Origin: Streptomyces sp. SW4
Lineage (GTDB): Bacteria; Actinomycetota; Actinomycetes; Streptomycetales; Streptomycetaceae
NCBI GenBank assembly: GCA_003248315.1
Contig: QKWM01000001.1
Span: 806,001 to 870,000, forward strand
Length of the DNA stretch: 64,000 bases
Direction of reading: 5' to 3'
Position 1 is the stretch's first letter. Each line of letters starts with the position of its first letter. The notes under the pieces are model-generated. The model searched no databases. It was not told where the DNA came from and was given only the letters and a program-made list of their open reading frames with translations. The position numbers and the translations under genes are program-made. Of the stretch, positions 1-10,437 are shown one piece after another.

Positions 1-44
1 GCTAAGGCAACCCTAAGTCGGTACGCGGGTCCGGTCTATGGGCT

Positions 45-61
45 CATAAGGCCCACTTATG
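45..61. promoter_or_regulatory. Inverted repeat, candidate operator
   Basis: CATAAG-GCCCA-CTTATG is a perfect 6-bp inverted repeat with a 5-nt spacer. It is AT-rich against a very GC-rich background and lies about 95 bp upstream of the exporter start. The layout suits a TetR- or MarR-type dimer, and a divergent regulator may lie beyond the left edge. Nothing identifies the protein that binds it. Confidence 0.4.
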
Positions 62-154
62 GCTGCTCAAGGCGTCCGTTTGGGCCGGGCGAGAGCGGTG
101 ACGCACACGGGGTGGGCGAACGGCGGGCGTCCGGCCCCGGCGGAGGGAGTTCCC

Positions 155-1605
155 GTGAGCGATCCGAACCGATGGCGGGCCCTGGCGGTCACCCTCGTCG
201 CGGGCTTCATGACCCTGCTCGACGTGTCCATCGTCGCCGTCGCCCTGCCGTCCCTGCAGGAGGGCTGCACGCCTCGGCGGCCTCCGTGCAGTGGGTGGTG
301 TCCGGCTACGCCCTCGCGTTCGCCCTGACCCTGGTGACCGCCGGCCGGATCGGCGACACGTTCGGCAGGCGCCGTGTCTTCCTCGTCGCGCTGGCCGCGT
401 TCGTGGTGTGCAGCGCCGCGGCGGGCGCGGCCCCGGCATCGAACTCCTCGTCGCCGCCCGGCTCGCCCAGGGGGTCGCCGCGGGCAGCATCGCGCCGCAG
501 AACTCGGCGCTGATCCAGCAGATGTTCCGGGGCGCGGAGCGGGGCCGGGCGTTCGGCCTCTTCGGTGCCACCGTGGGCGTCTCCACCGCCGTCGGACCCG
601 TCGTCGGCGGCGTGATCCTGGCACTGGCCGGACCGGAGGGCTGGCGCTGGATCTTCTACGTGAACGTGCCGGTCGGCGCGGTCGCGCTGCTGCTCGGCGC
701 CCGCCTGCTGCCGCGTGTCGCCCCCGGTACACGGGGCCGGCTCGACCCCGTCGGCGTCGTGCTCCTCGGCGCCGGCATCCTGGCCCTGATGCTGCCGCTG
801 GTCCTCGCGGAGGCGGGCGGCGTGCGCCGCGTGTGGTGGATGTTCCCCGCCGGGCTCCTCCTGCTCGCCGCGTTCGCCCGGTGGGAGCGCCGGGTGGCAC
901 GCCGTGGCGGCGCGCCCCTGCTCGACCCCGCGCTCGTCACCGAGGCCCGCGGCTACGCCACCGGCGCCGGCCTGGCCGCCCTGTACTTCGTCGGGTTCAG
1001 CGGCGTCTGGCTGGTGTTCGCCCTGTTCTTCCAGAACGGCCTGGGCTACTCGCCGCTCCAGTCCGGGCTGGCCGTGACGCCGTTCGCCGTGGGGTCCGCC
1101 GTCGCCGCGGCCGTGGCCGGCCGGCTGGTGGAACGGCTCGGCCGGGTCCTCACCGTGTGGGGGCTGGTCGCCGTCATGGCCGGACTGGGCACGACCGCGC
1201 TGGTGCTCCGCTTCGCGCCCGCGGACCTGGCCGCCTGGCTCGCCGCCCCGCCCTGCTGCTCGGCGGCCTGGGCAGCGGCTGCGTGATCTCGCCGAACATC
1301 ACCATGACGCTGCGGGAGGTGCCCGTGCGCATGGGCGGTGCCGCCGGCGGGGCCCTCCAGACGGGCCAGCGGCTGGGCGGAGCCGTGGGGACCGCGGTGC
1401 TTCCCGGGCTGTACTACCTCACGCTCGACGCCACCCACGCCAACTACCGAGAGGCGGTGGCCGTGGCGGTGGGCTCCGGCGTCGCCGTGATGGTCTGCGC
1501 GCTGGCCGTGGCCGTCCTCGACCTGCGGCGGAGCCGCTCCACGGCCGGCGGGCGCCCCCACCCGGAGGCGTCCCCGCACGACCCGCCCCCGCCGACCGGA
1601 GCTGA
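155..1605 (+). CDS. MFS drug exporter, DHA2 (EmrB/QacA) type, frameshifted
   Basis: This is a proton-driven multidrug efflux protein of the cytoplasmic membrane. Read through the breaks, it starts MSDPNRWRALAVTLVAGFMT and continues with the DHA2 hallmark LLDVSIVAVALPSLQ, then motif A in GRIGDTFGRRRVFLVAL and the GFSGVWLVFALFFQNGLGYS segment, giving about 480 residues with many membrane segments. The frame shifts by -1 near 265, 436 and 1252, each time at a G/C run. The GTG at 155 follows GGAGGGAG. The TGA at 1603-1605 needs a further lost base in the poly-C near 1556-1590. Otherwise the frame runs on through a strong hairpin and into the opposing gene, so the exact end is uncertain. Confidence 0.8.
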
Positions 1606-1666
1606 CGGCCCGCAGGCCGGGGCCACCGGCGCCGCGGCCGTGACCCGGGGGACCGGACCCGGCGTG

Positions 1667-1711
1667 CCCGGGGCCGGGAACCCGCGCACCGCGCACGTTC
1701 CCGGCCCCGGG
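1667..1711. terminator. Strong bidirectional hairpin
   Basis: The 15-bp arms at 1667-1681 and 1697-1711 (CCCGGGGCCGGGAAC and its exact complement) enclose a 15-nt loop. The hairpin sits between the converging MFS gene and the small gene at 1740-1885. No U-tract follows, which is usual for actinomycete terminators. It argues that the MFS gene ends before 1667. Confidence 0.8.
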
Positions 1712-1739
1712 GGAGGGGAGCCGCCGTCCCGGACCGGGC

Positions 1740-1885
1740 TCAGCGGCGCTTGCCGAACTTCCGCAGCAGCTGCTGCGCCTGCGCACGGCGACGGGGTCCG
1801 CGGCGGCACGCCGCACCTGCTCCGTCGCCCTGCGGCCCTGCGGGCTGCGCGCGAACTCCTTGATCCGGTTCATCACCGAGGCCAT
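1740..1885 (-). CDS. Small basic hypothetical protein (about 48 aa)
   Basis: The protein reads MASVMNRIKEFARSPQGRR, then TEQVRRAAADPVAVR, and ends QLLRKFGKRR. It is very basic, with no signal peptide or membrane segment. Reading to the TGA needs one extra base near 1765; the span of 146 nt is one short of a whole number of codons, as expected for a single deletion. The RSPQGRRATEQVRR style is common in short Streptomyces proteins of unknown function. It could bind nucleic acid, but no fold is recognisable. It lies just beyond the shared terminator hairpin. Confidence 0.55.
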
Positions 1886-1963
1886 GACGTCCTCCCACTC
1901 GCTGTCGTTCCGTGCCCTCCGCCTACCCGGCCCCGGCCCGCTCACCCCGGCGGCCCCGGTCGC

Positions 1964-1987
1964 GTTTGAACCGGCCGGACAGGGCAA
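1964..1987 (+). promoter_or_regulatory. Sigma-B-like promoter for the CsbD gene
   Basis: GTTT at 1964-1967, a 14-nt spacer, then GGGCAA at 1982-1987. The Streptomyces sigma-B consensus is GNNTN14-16GGGTA(C/T), so the -35 and spacing match and the -10 matches partly. It lies 44 bp upstream of a CsbD-family gene; CsbD is a sigma-B regulon protein in Bacillus subtilis, which supports the assignment. Confidence 0.5.
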
Positions 1988-2031
1988 CCCGGAGCGGTCC
2001 GGAACGGACGAGGGCTCGGAGGTGAACGGTC

Positions 2032-2204
2032 GTGTCCCGCAAGCAGAAGACGAAGGCCAAGGTGGAACAGGCCAAGGGGAAGGCCAAGGAGGCGGCCGGC
2101 CGGGCCATGGGCGACGAGAACATGACCGCCGAGGGCCGGGCCGAGCAGGCCAAGGGCGACGCCCGCCAGGCAAGGAGAAGGGCAAGGACGCGTTCCGCCA
2201 CTGA
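2032..2204 (+). CDS. CsbD-family general stress protein
   Basis: A small, highly charged, predicted helical cytoplasmic protein of about 57 residues. It has the CsbD-type repeat of KxKxEQAKGKAKEAAGRAMGDE followed by a second copy around AEGRAEQAKGDARQA and the tail KEKGKDAFRH. These proteins are stress-induced in many bacteria and their biochemical role is unknown. The GTG start is set by GGAGGTGAAC just upstream. One base is missing near 2170 (CAGGCAAGG for CAGGCCAAGG), which moves the last 11 codons into another frame. A candidate sigma-B promoter precedes it and a hairpin terminator follows. Confidence 0.8.
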
Positions 2205-2216
2205 ACCCGGGAACAC

Positions 2217-2242
2217 GCCCGGCGGCCGAACGGCCGCCGGGC
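2217..2242 (+). terminator. Hairpin terminator after the CsbD gene
   Basis: GCCCGGCGGCCG at 2217-2228 pairs perfectly with CGGCCGCCGGGC at 2231-2242 around an AA turn, 13 bp after the stop codon. Confidence 0.8.
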
Positions 2243-2368
2243 GCCCTTCGCCGAACTCCCCTGCCGCAAACCCATGCCGAACACCTGTGCCGCACGTCCT
2301 GATCCGGCGCCCGCGACACGCACCCCGGCGGCGCACCCGGCCGGCCCGGCCCGCCGCCGGCCCGGCCG

Positions 2369-5096
2369 TCACGGGATCGGCTGCTCCGCCCAGATGACCT
2401 TGCCCTCCGGCGTGTACCGCGTGCCCCACCGCTCGGCGAGCTGCGCCACCAGGAACAGCCCGCGCCCGCCCTCGTCGGTCATCGCGGCGTACCGCAGGTG
2501 CGGTGAGGTGCTGGTGCCGTCGAACACCTCGCAGATCAGGCTGCGGTCGCGCAGCACCCGCACGTGGATCGGCTCGGCCCCGTAGCGGATCGCGTTGGTG
2601 ACCAGCTCGCTGAGGATCAGCTCGGTGGTGAACGACAGCTCGTCCAGCCCCCAGTCGGCCAGCCGCCGGATCACCTGCGCGCGCACCTCGCCGACGGCCG
2701 CCGGGTCGGCGGGAACCTGCCACTCGGCGACCCGGCCGGGCCGAGCGCCCGGGTGCGGGCCACCAGCAGGGCGACGTCGTCGCTGGACCGCGCCGGCGGC
2801 CGGCCGTCGAGGACGGCCCGGCAGGTCTCCTCCGGCGACGGGCCCGAGCCGGCCAGGGCGCGGCGCAGCCGCTCCAGGCCCACGTCGATGTCGTGCTCCC
2901 GGTCCTCGACCAGCCCGTCGGTGTAGAGCACCAGGCGGCTGCCCTCCGGCAGCTCCAGCTCCGTCGTCTCGAACGGCAGACCGCCGAGCCCCAGCGGGGA
3001 CCGGCCGGCACGTCGGGGAACTCCACGCTGCCGTCCGGCCGCACCACCGCCGGCGGCGGATGACCGGCCCGGGCCGCGACACAGGTCCGCGAGACCGGGT
3101 CGTAGATCGCGTACAGGCAGGTGGCACCGGTGACCGGTGCGGTCCCGCCCGCCGCGGCCTCGTCCTGGTCGATCCGGGCGACCAGCTCGTCGAGGAGGGT
3201 CAGCAGCTCCTCCGGCGGCAGATCCAGCGAGGAGAAGTTGTGCACCGCCGTGCGCAGCCGCCCCATGGTGGCCGCGGCGTGCAGCCCGTGTCCGACGACG
3301 TCCCCCACCACCAGCGCCACGCGAGCCCGGACAGCGGCAGGACGTCGAACCAGTCGCCGCCCACCCCGGCCTGCGCCGGCAGATACCGGTAGGCGATCTC
3401 CAGCGCGTCCTGCTCCGGCAGCGAGCGGGGCAGCAGGCTCCGCTGGAGCGTCACGGCCATGCTGTGCTCCCGCGTGTAGCGGCGGGCGTTGTCGATGGAG
3501 ACGGCGGCCCGCGCGACCAGCTCCTCGGCGAGGGCCAGCTCCTCCTCGTCGAACGGCTGCGGCTTGTCGGCCCGCCAGAAACTCACCACCCCCAGCACCA
3601 GCGTGCCCGCGCGCAGCGGCACGGTGATCAGCGAGTGGATCCCGTACTCCACCACCTGCGCCGACCGCTCCAGGTCCTGGGCCTGCCAGCCACGGGCCCG
3701 GTCCAGCCGCGGCTCCAGCACGGGGCGGCCGGTGCGCAGGCTGTGGCCCTGCGGCGAGGACTCCACGAACCGGATCTGCCGGCCCACCGGGTACAGCGGC
3801 ACGTCCGCGCGCACCCCGCTGAGCGCGGTGCGCCGCAGCGCGTCCACCGGCTCCGGCTGGCCGCCCGCCAGCACGGCGTCGAACAGGTCCACGGTGGCGA
3901 AGTCCGCGAACCGGGGCACCGCCAGCCCGGCCAGCTCCTCGGCGGTGCGGGACACGTCCAGGCTGGTGCCGATGCCGACCCCGGCCGCGTACAGCATGTC
4001 CAGGCGCTCCCGGGCGGACTCGGCGCGGCCGGACAGGGCCCGCAGCTCCGTCGAGTCGCGCAGGGTCGCCACACTGCCCGGCGGGCCGCCCCGGACGTCC
4101 GTCGGCCGCTGGTTGACCGCCAGCAGCCGGTCCCTGACCAGGTGCACCTCGTCCGTCGCCACTCGGCCCGAGGCCAGCAGGGACGCCGTGTCGTCGGGCA
4201 GCGCCAGATCCCGCACGTGCCGTCCCTCGGCGTCCTCGGGCAGGTCGAGCAGCCGCTGCGCCTCGTCGTTGGCGAGCAGCAGCCTGCCCTCCCCGTCGAG
4301 GATCAGCACGCCCTCGCGGACGGCGTGCAGGACGGCGTCGTGGTGCTCGTACATCCGGGTCATCTCGTGCGGTCCCAGCCCGTGCGTCTGGCGCAGCAGC
4401 CGTCTGCTGACGAGCGCCGTGCCCGCGGTGGCCAGGACCAGGGCCACGCCGGCGGCGACGAGCACCAGCGGCAGCTGCCGGTTCGCGGAGACGCCCACGT
4501 TCTCCGTGGTGATGCCGGCCGACACCAGGCCCACCACCGAGCCGTCGGGCGCCTCGACCGGCACGACGGCCTGCACGAGCGGACCGATGGTCCCTCGATC
4601 TCCTCGGTCACCGTCCGCCCCTGGAGCGCGGGCCGATGGTGCCCACGAACTTCCTTCCGATCCGGTCCGGCAGGGGATGCGTGTAGCGGGTCCCGTCGGT
4701 GTCCATCACGACGATGAAGTCCACGCCGGTCGCCTTGCGGGCCGCCTCGGCCCGCGGTTGCAGCACCGCCGTCGGGTCCGGGGCGCGCAGCGCCTCGCGG
4801 ATGCCCGGGGAGTCGGCGAACGTCGCGGCCACGGCGACCGAGCGGTTGCGGGCCTCCACGGTGCTGTCGTGCCGGACCTGGAGCACGAGCGCGACCACCG
4901 CCGCCACGACCAGCAGCAGCACGATCACGACCTGGAAGACGAACACCTGTCCGGCCACGCTGCGCCCGGTCAGCGCCGACCGCAGCCCCGCGGTCCCGCC
5001 CCGCCGCGACCGGTGCGCGTCTCGCTGCCGCCCAGCGGGCGGACCGCCGGGACGACGGGCAGACCGAGCTTCCGATCGACCCATTAGTCGGACCAT
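2369..5096 (-). CDS. Membrane sensor PP2C (SpoIIE/RsbU) phosphatase with C-terminal HATPase
   Basis: A membrane signalling protein of about 910 residues. The order is a basic N-terminus, a membrane helix (VFVFQVVIVLLLVVAAVVAL), an extracytoplasmic sensor resembling sCache/DcuS domains, a second helix, PAS (EGVLILDGEGRLLLANDEA), GAF (LRAGTLVLGVVSFWRADKPQ), a PP2C SpoIIE phosphatase (GGDWFDVLPL, VVGDVVGHG, ARAGHPPP, LYTDGLVE, SSDDVALLV), and a terminal RsbW-like HATPase (LILSELVTNAIRYG, DEGGRGLFLV). It combines a phosphatase and an anti-sigma-like kinase fold in one chain and probably controls a STAS antagonist. Frame breaks lie near 2737, 3000, 3320, 4590 and 4620. The domain series fits Streptomyces partner-switching proteins; the ligand is unknown. 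Confidence 0.85.
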
Positions 5097-5207
5097 GTGC
5101 CATGTCTACACTGCCGGGACGCGCGAGGCGAGGGGCGTCACCCGGGGCCGGCGGCCCCGTCCGCGGCCCCGTCGCCCGGCCCCCGGGGCCCGCCGCGGCC
5201 CGGGCGC

Positions 5208-7746
5208 TCACTCCCGACTCCCCGGTGCCGCGCGCCGGGTGACGAGCAGCAGGGCGATGTCGTCGGGCCGGTCGACGGCGCCGCGGGCCGTCGCGGTGAG
5301 CCGGTCGGCGATGCCGGCCAGCCATCGGCCGGTCGGGCGTACCTCGGCGGCCCCCGCCTGCGCCAGGGCGAGCCGCAGGCCGGTGACGCCGTCGTCGATG
5401 TCCACCCCGGGCCGCTCCACCAGCCCGTCGGTGTAGAGGGCGAGCACGGAACCGGGGCGAGCCGGAACTCCGTCAGCGGGTAGCGGGCGTGGGGATCGAC
5501 GCCGAGCACCACCCCGCCGGGGAGGTCCAGCACCTCGGTGCGCCCGTCCGGATGGCGTACGACGGGCTGCGGGTGGCCCGCCCGGGCGGCGCACACCTTC
5601 CCGGTCGCCGGGTCCAGGCGCAGATAGCAGCAGGTGGCGAAGAGGCCGACGTCCAGGTCGATCAGCAGGTGGTTGGTGCTGCTGAGCACCTCGTCGGGCG
5701 GCCGGTCGCCGAGGGCGAACGCGCGGGCGGCACTGCGCAGCTGGCCCATCGTCGCCGCCGCCTGCACGCCGTGTCCCTGCACGTCACCGATGACCAGGGC
5801 CCGGCCGTCCCCGAGGCCACGACGTCGTACCAGTCGCCGCCCACGTCCATCCCCTGCGTCCCCGGCAGGTACCGCCCCGCGGTCTCCAGCAGGGGTGGGC
5901 CGACAGACGCCGGGGCAGCAGCGCCCGTTGCAGGCCGCGGGCGAGGGCGGCCTCCGTCTCGTAGCGCCGGGCGCGCTCCATGGCCTGGGCGATCAGCCCG
6001 GCGAGCGCGGTGAGCACCGTCCGCTCCTCGCTGCTGAAACTGCGCGGGCGGTCGAAGCCGAGGATGCAGGAGCCGACCGGGCGGCCGGAGGAGATCAGGG
6101 GCAGGAAGGCGCGGGCGCCGACCGTGGCGTCCAGCGGGATGCCCGGGTAGGCGCGGGCCAGCGCCTGCATCGAGTCGAAGAACAGCGGACGGCCGCTGGT
6201 GAGCGTCTCGACGCCGGGCAGGCGGGCGTCCAGGGCGACGCCCTCGAACGGCGCCAGGAAGCCCGGCGGGAAGCCCGTCTCCCACGCCAGGTACAGATGC
6301 CGGTCCTGCAGCAGGTAGAGGGCGAGCCGGCGTCCGCCGAAGGCCGGCAGCAGTTCACGGACGACGACCTCGGACACCTGCCGGGGCGTGGTCGCCTCGG
6401 TCAGCGCCACGGCCAGCACGATGGGCCGGTACAGCGGGGCCGTCGACGTGACGACGGGCGGGAGGTCGCCGGGCGCGGGTGCCGGGCCGCGGGCCGCGGC
6501 CGGGCGGGCCGGCGGCGGCGGCGTCGGCCACCCGGTTGGCGGGCCGGACCGTACCGGTCAGCAGGTCCGGCCCCGGGTGCACGGACATCGCCAGCCAGTC
6601 GCCCTCGTACGCCTGCGGGGTCGTCGTACGGCTTCCGTCGGGCGGGCGGCGGACGTGGAAGTGCACGGGGTCGGGGAGAGCAGCGCGCCGCGCAGCTGGT
6701 CCTCGGCCGCGGCCTGGTCGAGCCAGGGCACGGCGTCCCACAGCGAGTGCCCCACCAGCCGAGCCCGCGGCCGGCCGAGCAACTGGGCGGCGCGCGGGTT
6801 GGCGTAGACGATCACGCCCAGCCGGTCCAGGCAGAACACGCCGTCCGGGAGCAGATCGGCCGCGGCGTCGGCCACCGGCCCGAGTCCCGGGTCGCGCACG
6901 ACGCCCCGCACGGGGTCCGTGCCGGGCGGCGCGGCGTACGGCTTCCACAGTTCCACCAGGCGCAGCGCCCCGTCGGCGGTGCGCACCGGCAGCGGCAGCG
7001 GCGGGGCCGGCCGGCCGCGGTCTGCCGCAGCGCGGCGGCGACCCGGTGGCCGTCGTCGGGGCCAGGGCGTCCCGCAGCGCCTCGACCGTCGCCGAGGCGC
7101 CCTCGCCCGGCAGGGACAGCAGGGCGCGCAGCGGCTCGTCGACCGTGAGGGCGCCGCTGGCCGCGTCCCAGGCGAAGCCGCCGGCGTGCTGCGCGGGCCG
7201 GCGGGCCGCGGGCGGCCGGACGCACAGCGGCTCCCCGTCCCAGACGACCGGACGCCCGGTGTCCTCCTCCACGGCCGCCAGCGCGGTGCCCAGGTCCCCG
7301 GCGATCGCCGTCAGCCGGTCCAGTTCCGCCATCACCTCGGCGCTGTCGGAGACCGCCGGCCGCAGCACGGTGAGCACGCCCAGGACCTGCGCCGGGCTCC
7401 CCACGGGCACGTGCAGGGAGCCGAAGGGGAACGGCAGGCCGGCGGCGAACTGCGGGTAGCGGCGCATCGTGTCCGTGGCGTTGGCCAGCACCACCCGCAC
7501 CCCCAGCCGGTAGGCGTCCGAGACCGGGAAGGGGCGGTCGGCGTGCACCTCCCACCAGGGCCGGAACAGCGGTCCGGGCAGCCCGGCCAGCGCGGACAGC
7601 CGCAGCAGGCCGGGCGTGCCGGCCCGCAGGTAGACGCCGCCGGCGCGGCCGCCGGCGGCGGCGACCGCCTCCACACAGGCGTCGATCAGCAGCGCCGCCG
7701 GTTGCCCGGCCGCCGCCCGGTCCGCCTCCTCGGCGCCTGTCGTCAT
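5208..7746 (-). CDS. GAF/PAS-regulated PP2C (SpoIIE/RsbU) phosphatase
   Basis: A cytosolic phosphatase of about 845 residues. Read through the breaks it has an N-terminal GAF (VGSPAQVLGVLTVLRPAVSD), a PAS domain (LLPDGVFCLDRLGVIVYANP), a second GAF (RLALYLLQDRHLYLAWETGF), the linker ALARGLQRALLPRRL that marks PP2C SpoIIE proteins, then the catalytic domain with GGDWYDVV, GHGVQAAATMGQLR, AARAGHPQPVV, ALYTDGLVERPGVD and RPDDIALLLV. Unlike the preceding phosphatase it has no membrane segment or HATPase. ATG 7746 follows GAGGTGGGG. Breaks lie near 5460, 5812, 5885, 6480, 6665 and 7015. Its substrate is probably a phosphorylated STAS protein such as the one at 10464-10829. Confidence 0.85.
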
Positions 7747-7843
7747 CGGCCCCACCTCGTCCGTGCCCCGTCACGCGGGCGACACAGCAAGAATGCGCCA
7801 CGGCCGCGCGGTCGCGCACCTCCGGAGCCGTCCGGCGCCGTCC

Positions 7844-8265
7844 TCAGGGACGGCTGTACGGCCGGGTGATGATCTCCATGTTGTGGCCGTCGGGGTCCTC
7901 GAAGTAGGCCCGCGGCCGCCGAACAGGCGGTTGATCCGCCCGGGCTCGGTGTGGCCGGGGTCGGCGTAGTGGGCGACCCCGATGGCGTCCAGGCGGGCGA
8001 TCACGGCGTCGAACCGGTCGTCGGGCACGAGGAAGGCGTAGTGCTGGCTCTGGATCGGCCGGTCCCGCGTCTCGTAGTAGTCGAGCGTCACGCCGTTGCC
8101 GAGTTCGACGGGCAGGAACGGCCCGAACGGGGCGCCGACCTCCAGCCCGAGGACGACGGCGAGGAACTCGGCCGACAGCCGCCGGTCGCGGGCGTGGACG
8201 ACGGTGTGGTCGAGGCGGACGGCGGCCGTTGCGCCGGCGTGCGTGCGGGGTGCGTCGTGGATCAT
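7844..8265 (-). CDS. VOC/glyoxalase-family protein
   Basis: A single-domain vicinal-oxygen-chelate protein of about 140 residues. VRLDHTVVHARDRRLSAEFL is the first beta-alpha unit with the metal-position His, GLEVGAPFGPFLPVELGNGV follows, and after a -1 break near 7915 the end reads YFEDPDGHNMEIITRPYSRP, whose DPDGHNMEI segment carries the usual Glu metal ligand. Such proteins are metal-dependent dioxygenases, isomerases or antibiotic-binding proteins, and this sequence does not decide between them. The start MIHDAPRTHAG at 8265 is the simplest choice. Confidence 0.8.
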
Positions 8266-8471
8266 GCGGGGTTGTCTCCGGTCTCGGCTGCGGTGGGTGT
8301 GCGCGGCGCAGGGGCGCCGCGGTGCGAGGACGCGGAGGAGAAGGGCGGGGCTCTGGCCCGCCGGATGCTCACGGCCGGGCCGGGAACCCGTTTCGTGCAT
8401 GGCGCGAGGCCGACCCGGCAGTCACCGGGCCGACCTTACCGGGCGTCAGGAGGCGGGGCAACAAGATCACC

Positions 8472-8500
8472 CGCCGCGCAGCGGCGCGCCCGGAGCGCGC
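8472..8500 (-). terminator. Overlapping hairpins after the GH64 gene
   Basis: GCGCGC-N5-GCGCGC at 8484-8500 and CGCCGC-N3-GCGGCG at 8472-8486 lie directly after the stop codon of the glucanase gene on the minus strand. They overlap, so only one can form at a time. A terminator is the simplest reading. Confidence 0.5.
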
Positions 8501-9701
8501 TCAGTCGAACGGGTCGAGGATCAGGAACGCCTCCCGCGGGTCGCCGTCGTGGACCAGGGACTCGTGGTGGCCCACGTCGTCGAAGGCGAAGGCGTACGCC
8601 TTGCCGTCGGCCATGTGCGCGTGGATGGCGCGGGCGTAGTGGTTGGTCACGCCGTCCTGGTAGAAGCCGGCGGAGCCGGTGTCGGGCTGGTTCGGGTTGG
8701 TCAGCAGCGTCGACCGGTTGAAGCCGGCGCACAGGGTGCGGGAGATCGGGCCGCGCACGGCGTCGTTGGGGGCGTCCAGCAGCTTGTGGCAGCCGAAGAC
8801 GCTGTCCGCGTCGGGCTTCTGGAAGCTGGTGACGACCTTGCCGCCGGCGTCGGTGAAGGTCAGCACACCGCCGGAGACGCGCCCGTGGTACTTGGTGTCG
8901 GGCCGGTCGGCGAACGGCGTGACCGTCAGGGTGTCGGTGGCGTACTTCCGCCACACGCGGTCGATGTAGTCGTCCAGCACGGAGGCGGGCAGGGCGCCGG
9001 TCGCCAGCCCGTGTCCCGGGGACAGGACCCGCAGCACGGTGCCGTCCTGGCGGGTCTGGAGCAGTCCCGCCCAGCCGGGGCGGGCACGCAGGTCGTCGAG
9101 GACCGCCCGGTAGCCGCCGGGCTTCAGGTGACCGGTGGTGGCGGTGCTGCCGTCGGCCCGGCGCACGCCGACCGCGTAGGGGGCCGAGAACATGTCGACC
9201 TGCGTGCTGTTGATCCACAGGCCGGAGTCGTTGAGCGTGTACTCCGACCAGTTGAAGAGGATGTCGCGGTTGGGGTCGTCGGGGTTCTGCACCGCGGGCT
9301 GCACCAGACCGCCGGTGGCCAGCCTGAAGTCCAGCTTGCGGCCGTAGGAGAAGTAGATGCGGCCGGAGAGCTTGGGGATCCGGATGGTCGTGGTCTGTCC
9401 CGGGCGGGGCCGGTGAGGGAGGCGTCCGGCGCCGGACGGGCGGGGCCCCGCCGGCGGGCCAGGCGTGGAAGGTGCCGTTCGCGTCGGCCCAGCCCTGTCG
9501 TCCCGTGGCCAGGTCGGTGCCGAGGTTGTAGACGTACAGCGGCTCGGCGCGGCCGGAGTTGTTGGTGATCGTCAGCGGGATGGTCGTGGGGACGGCCGCC
9601 CGTGCGGGAGCGGGCGAGCCCGCCGTGAGGAGGACCCCCGCCAGCGTGGTGGCGAGGGCGGCCGTCACGGCGGTGACCCGCCGCCGGAATCTGCTGAGCA
9701 T
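8501..9701 (-). CDS. Secreted GH64 beta-1,3-glucanase
   Basis: The mature part matches the GH64 laminaripentaose-producing glucanases known from Streptomyces: VPTTIPLTITNNSGRAEPLY, ILFNWSEYTLNDSGLWINST, DMFSAPYAVGV, and near the end FYQDGVTNHYARAIHAHMAD, AYAFAFDDVGHHESLVHDGD, AFLILDPFD. The family cuts beta-1,3-glucan of fungal walls or laminarin outside the cell. A Sec signal peptide, MLSRFRRRVTAVTAALATTL, ends near APARAA. The acidic residues after ILFNWSEYTLND and QVDMFS lie in the catalytic cleft region of the family. ATG 9701 follows GGAGG. Breaks lie near 9405 and 9440. No carbohydrate-binding module follows. Two palindromes lie upstream. Confidence 0.88.
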
Positions 9702-9781
9702 GCGTGACCTCCATGAGGCCCCTCGGGGAGGGGCGCGGTGTGGGGGAGGAGGGGAGTGCCTGCCGGTCCGGACGTGCTCTG

Positions 9782-9795
9782 CTGGTCCGGACCAG
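9782..9795. promoter_or_regulatory. Perfect 14-bp palindrome upstream of GH64
   Basis: CTGGTCCGGACCAG is a perfect palindrome directly abutting the LacI-type operator at 9796-9813. Together they form 32 bp of contiguous palindromic DNA about 80 bp before the glucanase start. It may be part of the same control site or the promoter region of the GH64 gene. Confidence 0.45.
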
Positions 9796-9813
9796 TCTGA
9801 GAGCGCTCTCAGA
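9796..9813. promoter_or_regulatory. LacI-family operator for the GH64 gene
   Basis: TCTGAGAGCGCTCTCAGA is a perfect 18-bp palindrome with the central GAGAGCGCTCTC. LacI-family repressors bind GC-centred palindromes with the central CG step, and Streptomyces CebR binds TGGGAGCGCTCCCA. The site lies upstream of a secreted glucanase, so induction by a beta-1,3-glucan oligosaccharide is likely. The repressor gene is not obvious nearby. Confidence 0.75.
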
Positions 9814-9996
9814 TTGCTACTGCGCCGTGCGCATGTCAATGATGAGGCCGGAAAAGAGCGGCGTCCGCCGTGGGCGAAGAGCGGTGAACCGGGCGGAACT
9901 TGGGGCAAGGGAATCATCGGAAGCCGGTGCGATGCGTATCGTGAGGGGCCGCGGGCCCCTGCTTCCACTCCTCGGCCCGGGACGGTGAGGCTCTGT

Positions 9997-10437
9997 ATGA
10001 CTGCGGCGCACAGACCCGACGCCACGGACTCCTCCGCCGGGTCCGCGGTCGAGTCCACGGTGGTGGACTTCCGCGGCGGATCGGCGATGATCCCCGCCTC
10101 CCGGGAGATCGTGGGTGCCTACGTCGCCCGCCTCGGCGAGGCCGGCGTGGCCATGGCCGACACGTTCCCGGACGCCGCCCGCCTGGTCGCCAGCGAGCTG
10201 GTCACCAACGCGCTGCGCCATGCGCCGGGGCCGTGCCGGCTCGGGCTGGCCCTGGTGGACGGCAGCCTGGAGATCTCGGTGTCGGACACGGGGGACGGCT
10301 TCCCCACGTTCCTCCCGCCCGATCCCCGGCGCGTCGGCCGGCACGGTCTGGAGATCGTGACGCGGCTGTGCGACGAGGTGATCACGAAGCCGCACGCGCA
10401 GGGCAAGACCGTCTCCGCGCGCGTGCCGCTGCGCTGA
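9997..10437 (+). CDS. RsbW-like HATPase (anti-sigma factor type kinase)
   Basis: A single HATPase_c domain of 146 residues after a short variable N-terminus. VDFRGGSAMIPASREIVGAY leads to the N-box in ARLVASELVTNALRHAPGPC, the G1 box SVSDTGDGFPTFLPPD, and a G2-like GRHGLEIVTRLCDEV. Proteins like this phosphorylate STAS antagonists and may bind sigma factors, and many in Streptomyces are solo copies with unknown partners. The reading frame is intact. ATG 9997 follows GGTGAGG. The STAS gene converges from the other side 26 bp downstream, so the two form a natural candidate pair. Confidence 0.85.
   Translation: MTAAHRPDATDSSAGSAVESTVVDFRGGSAMIPASREIVGAYVARLGEAGVAMADTFPDAARLVASELVTNALRHAPGPCRLGLALVDGSLEISVSDTGDGFPTFLPPDPRRVGRHGLEIVTRLCDEVITKPHAQGKTVSARVPLR

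Noticed and set aside
155..1605. True pseudogene status for the split genes
   Set aside because: Every break is a one-base loss, mostly in G/C runs, and affects core metabolic genes alike, so error is far more likely.
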